Assembly: GCA_022702705.1 (NCBI GenBank)
Contig: CM040433.1
Span: 24,677,797-24,741,796, forward strand
Direction of reading: 5' to 3'
Length of the DNA: 64,000 nt
From: Papilionanthe hookeriana x Papilionanthe teres
Lineage: Eukaryota > Streptophyta > Magnoliopsida > Asparagales > Orchidaceae
The position numbers were made by a program, and so were the translations under genes. The notes below the pieces were generated by a model that ran no database searches, had not been told where the DNA came from, and was given only the letters and a program-made list of their open reading frames with translations. This document shows positions 58,141-64,000 of this stretch, piece by piece (position 1 is the first letter of the stretch; each line of letters opens with the position of its first letter).

Positions 58141-60460
58141 ATTCCAAACTCATATGCAATATCCGCTTCACAATATGGGGTCATCTAAATGATGTTTTGC
58201 TGACGAGCAGCCTAATCACGACCCAATTTACTTGTATAGTGTCAACCAAAATTTGTTGGTCCAGTTCCGACGAATGTAATATTGATCGACCTTCACCTTA
58301 ATGAAAACCAGACCCCAGCAAAGCACCCTTGACTACCTATCGGTGGATCAAAATCAATCGTTCAAGTGGACGCTCTACGCTCCTTACATAAAAAGATAAT
58401 GCCAACATGCTTGTTGTTGTTATTGAATTAGATTTGTCATTTATTAGGAAATCTTCAAATTAAGACTACAATGCTAGGTATTTATGTGTTTAGCTAATTT
58501 GAGCTATACGTCCTCAGTGTTTCTTTTGGTTGTAAGGTTAACTTATATAGAAAAGCATGCACTTATGTAAACATGTACTAGTTGGACCACACGATAGGGG
58601 GTCAACTAATATAGTCAATGGTCACACCCCATAAAAATTGATTTAAGTCCTATTCTAAAAATATATATCCAATAAAAAATAAGGATAATAACAAGGTTCT
58701 AAGGAAAATTAATATTGTTATTATATTACCTCTCCAAAAAAACTATAGAAGAACTTAAATAAAATAAAAAAATGATGGTGTAATATAAATTTTACAATGT
58801 GGTTTGAAAGGTTATAATTTAGTTACTTTTAAAAGTAAATGCCCATAATTATCTTCAAATAAAAAAATATTGTCTAATTGTTTATATGCTTTGTTGTTGC
58901 CATATGTGACACTCACATGTATAGTTTTTAAAAAAATTTACTTACAATAAATGTTAATTTTATGATCAATTCTAATTGTTCCCATTTACTTCGATGAGGA
59001 GTAGTTTTTTAAATGTTAATATATTAGTTAACTTGTGATAATATAAATATGTTAAAATTTTTAACTTTTCATATTAGTAAGTACTATAATGCATGCATTG
59101 AGTGTAAAGTGGTTTCCTTTGCAAGTAAATTTAAAAATAAGTAATGATAATAAAATGTAAAATTGATGTAAATTAGATATTAGGGATAGCCTATCAATGA
59201 CAACTCAAATAATACATGAATAAAGAGCATAATGAAAATTATTCGTTAGAACAATTCATAAAATTACAAAGAATTTTTTTAATGGAAGATTAAAAAAAGT
59301 CTCATAAAGATAAGAACTATCATGTTTTATGTTTTAGATTACATACAAGAAACACTCTCACATAATTCGAAACATCCTATTCTTTTTACTATAAAACTAG
59401 TATATATTTAGTAGCACTTCATTATAATTTAAAGAAAACGTGCATAACTTTCATGTAAAGAATGGCAACCTAATTGTTCTATGGTATTTTATTAATTGTG
59501 TTGCTTGCTAGAATGTAGCATACCATCTTTCCATTCTTATATTATGCCACTTTTAAAAGTGATTGATCTCATATTGTTGTATTCATGATGATTAAAATCT
59601 TCAATTAATGCTCCAAATTTAAGGATTGAAAACTATCAAAACCATTCCTGCCTTATTTTGTATAACAATAATGAAATTATTACTTTCAATATTAGAATAT
59701 TGGTTAAGTAAACTAAATTCCCTTATTTTTTAATAATAAGGATAATTGTACTTAAATTTCTTCATAATATTGGTGATGATAATGAAAATAATATAAATCC
59801 TTCCAAGTTTTGATGTCAAGGATAAGTTGATTTAATTCCATAATGAAATAACATTATTGATTTGTATTATTTTCTCATTGTTTAAACATACTAGTTTTTA
59901 GAGTTAAAATATATTTGGTATTTATTGATGAATGATAATAAAAGAAATAAAAAAAAAAAGAAATAAACAACATCCAATAATTAAGAATGCCAAAATATTT
60001 GAAAGTAAACACTAATTAAAAAAGCTAACTGCCCTAAAACTTAATAATATAAATATAAGTCATTTATCCAAATCATGATTCCAACTAGGATATCAAGCCA
60101 AAGATTTAATAATAGCTAGCCACCAAGCCATAACTCCAAAATTAGAAAGTTTAAGATAATAAAATTAGAAAGTTTAAGATAATAAAAAAGCCATGAGACA
60201 TAATTATTTATATAAATAATATTGTAATAAAAAAGAGAAGTGACCAAATTTTCTCTAACATACAATTGATATTTAGATTTTAGCACCAACACTAAATGAT
60301 GTAAATGGGGGAAAGTGGGACTACCTATGTAACATGAAGATGTAAATAGTATAAATAATGGATATTATTCACAAAAAAAATATAAAAGATTATATTAGTA
60401 ATTTTTTTAGAAGACTTAACAAAGTCGTACTGACCCACTTTTTAATGTTTACAAAAATAG
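58141..60460. other. AT-rich stretch; left copy of a diverged duplication
   Basis: No gene was seen. 59540-59870 and 60017-60060 match 61895-62130 and 62880-62925 in the same order, for instance the AAAAAAGCTAACTGCCCTAA / AAAAAAGCTAACTACCCTAA pair. Confidence 0.4.
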
Positions 60461-60472
60461 CAACGACACCAA
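60461..60472 (-). promoter_or_regulatory. Primer binding site of a minus-strand Athila LTR
   Basis: The minus strand reads TTGGTGTCGTTG 6 bp after the LTR end, a two-base variant of TTGGCGCCGTTG in the intact element. Confidence 0.6.
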
Positions 60473-60477
60473 AAACT

Positions 60478-61850
60478 TGATCCCGCTTAATATATATATT
60501 TAATTTAATGATGAATGTATTAATGTGGATTCTACGCAAGTATACATATCGTATCAAGTAATACAGGGCTCTAGTGGAGTCCCGGTTATCGATCCCACAG
60601 GGAAGTTTCTATCGGATTTGTAACAACTAAATTTAAAGGATTTACTTACTAATATAGTATACGTAATTTAGAATACTTAACTAAAGCGATCTAAAGTAAA
60701 CTAATGCTTTAAATAAAGTTGATTAAAAGATTTCGAAAAAGTGTCTTTCCCTTGTTTTTAGAAACTTAAGTGAATGATGAATTCAAATAGATTTTTTTTA
60801 TTGTATTGTGACAAATAGGAGCATTCCTATTCTTTACCCTTTGGTCCAGGTGCAATGAACATTGACTAGTCCTATGCTTGATTACTGAATCTGCAGCTAG
60901 ACTAGGATGATACTGGCTGCCACTTCAGAGCTCCAACGTTCCCCTCACCTGAGGGCTAACATCTACACTTCAGCTCTCAAACAATAGGACCAAATTGAAT
61001 ATTTTAGTCTGTCATACTAAAATGTCCAATTCTACGTCCGATAAATAATACTTCCCTATTTATTTGCACCCTACTTCCAAGGCTTTTGCCTTCCCGAATA
61101 TTGGATGTAATCTTTACTATAGTTGATAATTCAACATATTTTAACAATTCAATTGGTCGGATTGAAAGTAAATTAAGTTTTAAGTAAAAGATTATCACAA
61201 TTTATTTTAATATATTAGGCACTTCTATTTAATTTCATCAATTCACATAATTTCATAAACAAGGAGAAAGACTAAGAAAACTACTCAGAATGCATGGGAA
61301 TTAAACAAAGCATTGATTTCATTTAAAGTTAACAACAATAAATAAAGATACTTATCTCAATTTCCTCCCCAAGCAAATTCCTTGAAGTTCCTTTGACTCT
61401 TCCTTCTAGTACATCACACTAACACTTACTCACACTAAACTTCAACTTAGACTCAAAAGTACACTAATAGAATACTCTAAGACTCCTAAAATAGACACAC
61501 CACATAACTAAAATTCGTCCTCTATTTATAGAGGTAGACAAGGGTCCAAGGGGTACTTAAACACCTCTTCAAAAAGTGTCCAGGTTCAATGTATCGGGCA
61601 TTTTGAACAGTCTCGCAGTCGGCGAGAAACGACCTCGCCGTCAGCGGGGCTTTTAGAAGGTCTTCAAATCGCGCGATCTCGCCGTCAGCGGGCTCGGGAT
61701 CGCCGTCGGCGAGGTAGTTATAAATCCTTCAGAAATTTTTTTTATAATCTCGCCGTCGATGGGTTCGATCACTTATTGAGTGAAGTATTCTGCCCTTCGA
61801 TCCTTCATCCTTACATGATAGCCATAAAGGAAAAAAGAAAGAGAAGTTAG
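60478..61850 (-). repeat. Diverged Athila-type LTR, minus strand
   Basis: The minus strand matches the LTRs at 46.4 and 53.7 kb in order: the GC-rich patch with CTCGCCGTCGG-type repeats (61610-61770), the GTGTAGATGTTAGCCCTCAGG block (near 60965-60950), TGGACCAAAGGGTAAAGAATAG (about 60850-60830), and the GATCGATA ... ACGATATGTATACTTGCGTAG end. It ends GGGATCA before the primer site. The outer end is not found. No gag follows, so this is a truncated copy. Confidence 0.7.
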
Positions 61851-63842
61851 GCCAAAATTGTCATGGTCTATTTCAAGATTTTATCCATGCCAGCTTAAAA
61901 AGTGACTAATCTCCTATTGATGCATTCATGAAGATTGAAATCTTTGTTAATTACTCCAAGATTGATGAATATAAAAAATATCAAAATAATTCATCTTTTA
62001 TTTTTCATATTATTAAAAATATTCTTATCACATTGATGGTGATAATGATAATGAATACAATACCATACAATTATGAATTTTGATGATAGCTTGATTTATT
62101 TTATAATGAAATATTATTTTTATTTTTCATTAAAAATATGGTAACTCAATGTATAAAATTTTTCTAAATAGAAAAAACATATATATAATAAGAGAGATAT
62201 AAAAAAACTAAGAAATTTATAGATCTTTCCCAACCAAGATAATAGTAAAGTTTCTCTATTTGCTTCTCCTTTTTTATTTGTGCATTCAAGATTTAAATTA
62301 ATTTTTTGTAATATATTGTGTAGGTTGAAGTGTTTTTGCATCTTTTATTATTATTATTTTTATCTAGTTAATGTTATTTCTCGTACTATTTGATAGACTT
62401 TCTTTTATTAATCTATCATACTACTTATATATATATTCTCACTATAAATCTATTCTCAATAAAGTATCCCCTTAATCCCCTTATAACCTAAAAGTAGTTT
62501 ATTTTCACTAATTATTATACTGGTCTTGTGAATTGCGAATAATCTTAAGAACTACATCTGAATATTGTGTAGTCCAACTAAATTGTAATTGATCTCCACA
62601 AATTATATTTAAATTTCATATTTGTTAGTTCTCTTTCATTTTGAAGAGATTTCATTAAGAGAAGCTTTTATTTATGAAAATTAAATTATAACTATAATAA
62701 TATAAAAGAATATTTGTAAAATAACTTAAGAGAAGCTTTTATTTATGGAAAAGATAGTCGCACTATAACAATAAATGGTATTTTTATAGATAAGTAAACC
62801 TTATTCTATGAAGCTTCTTAAGAACTACATCTGATTATAGATACAAAACCTTATTCTATGAAAAATTAACTTCATCTTTTATAAAAAAGCTAACTACCCT
62901 AAAACTTAATCTAATAAGCTTTGTTCTAACCCATTAGATAATCTATGATATGCATCGACCTGAAATTTTAAGTTTTTCTCTCTATCTTGAAAAATGTGCT
63001 TCATCACATATGCAAGCAACATGAAGCTCTTTATCTTATTCTTCATCATCATGTATTCAAAGATGTCAAATCTACAATTTTAATTAAAAAGCCAACCCAA
63101 AAGAACAATTAATAATGCATAGGTTCTTGGGTAGCATTATGCATTCTTCAATATTATATAAAGCAAGATAAAAATTTGTTAAAAAAATGAACAATACAAC
63201 ACATTGCATTTATATGGCTCTTTTTTTTTGAAATTCTAAGAACTAAATATAAACCAATAGAATTTTATTTTGCTATACAACTAGTTATGTCATTGGTGTA
63301 TTTAATTGATGAAATCACTACCTACACCAATTTTGCCTCATTTGAAGTTACATATAATCTAAGATTTAAAGTAGGACTATTATTCTTCATTGAATGGATA
63401 GAGATGATCAATGACATAAAACTTTATTGGCTTGTGCCTTTTATTCGATTGACTTAAGAAATATTTGATTACATACTACTTATTAACCTTCTTTTTAAAT
63501 AACATAAATTTAATGTCAACTTTATTTCTAAACTATTTAGATTTTTCAGTAGCTTGAGTCTCTTCCATTTAGAATTTATCTCAGTTTACTAGTAGATTTA
63601 ACATAAAGGTCCTCCACACTAACGTGTGTATCACAATCAATATTTTTATTTTCTCTATGCATAAACTCAATTGAAGCAACTAATTTATGCTCTAATTGGA
63701 GTCTATTATTCTTCATCATTCTAATTATATAAAAAATATTAAAATGAACTAAAAGTAGATATGGACTTATCCTCATTTCTTTCTCTATGCATATTATCCT
63801 CTTATTCATTCTTATTGTGACATCCACACTCTTGTATAATGT

Positions 63843-63880
<38 letters not shown>

Positions 63881-64000
63881 CAATTAGGAGAAAGGCTAAA
63901 GAAAAGTACATATAATAGATTTATGAAAAAAAAATTAGATTAAGTTTGAGTACTTATATATCAAATAAAATAATATAATATTTAGGTTACTTTCTATCAT
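61851..64000. other. AT-rich stretch without gene; short duplications
   Basis: No gene was recognised. It holds the right copy of the diverged duplication noted at 59.5 kb. AAGAGAAGCTTTTATTTATG occurs twice (about 62658 and 62729), and ACCTTATTCTATGAA occurs twice (62798-62812 and 62849-62863). Confidence 0.4.
63844..63876. repeat. Poly(T) run
   Basis: An uninterrupted T run of about 33 bases. It could be the A-tail of a minus-strand retroposon, but no body was recognised next to it. Confidence 0.9.

Overview
The window is nuclear DNA from a flowering plant. It is AT-rich and gene-poor, and is packed with plant-type mobile elements: Ty3/gypsy chromoviruses, an Athila-type element, Ty1/copia, RTE and L1-type LINEs, an Au-type SINE, a hAT element and a foldback MITE. 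The only convincing host gene is the 5' coding part of a sphingoid long-chain base kinase (LCBK1 type) on the minus strand at 24.4-26.2 kb. Two intact exons with good splice sites are visible. The rest of its kinase domain is not found anywhere to the left.

Layout. 1-5.9 kb: a decayed chromovirus polyprotein and its 3' LTR, abutting a decayed minus-strand copia fragment (5.9-7.8 kb). 8.4-9.9 kb: an A-rich degenerate tandem repeat split by a 569-bp hAT element with an exact 8-bp target duplication. 10.2-22.6 kb, plus an outlier at 27.7 kb: nine copies of a LINE-derived, ORF1-only family (DUF4283-like domain, CCHC zinc knuckle, conserved C-terminal box, no endonuclease or reverse transcriptase). 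They sit in both orientations, and nearly all junctions fall in (TA)n microsatellites, so the copies form a chain in which later copies appear to have landed in the TA tails of earlier ones. A tRNA-derived SINE candidate at 17.8-18.0 kb also ends in (TA)n.

30.9-41.2 kb: an Au-type SINE, then a very old minus-strand copia element with degenerate LTRs at both ends. It is interrupted by an RTE LINE, a Tekay-like LTR and a 431-bp MITE. 43.6-44.4 kb: a second RTE 3' end. 46.4-55.6 kb: a complete Athila-type LTR element with about 1.98-kb LTRs, a TATAA target duplication, a primer binding site and polypurine tract. It carries gag and protease but has lost RT, RNase H and integrase. 55.6-56.7 kb: a GATC-rich degenerate minisatellite. 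60.5-61.8 kb: a related minus-strand Athila LTR with its primer site. The remainder is AT-rich DNA with no recognisable gene.

Almost every element is decayed by stops and frameshifts. The Athila-type element and the hAT and MITE insertions keep the cleanest ends. The most unusual content is the (TA)n-linked ORF1-only LINE family, which resembles in design the ORF1-only half-LINEs of mammals and in target choice the microsatellite-targeting elements of rice. Whether it is already described can only be settled by database comparison.
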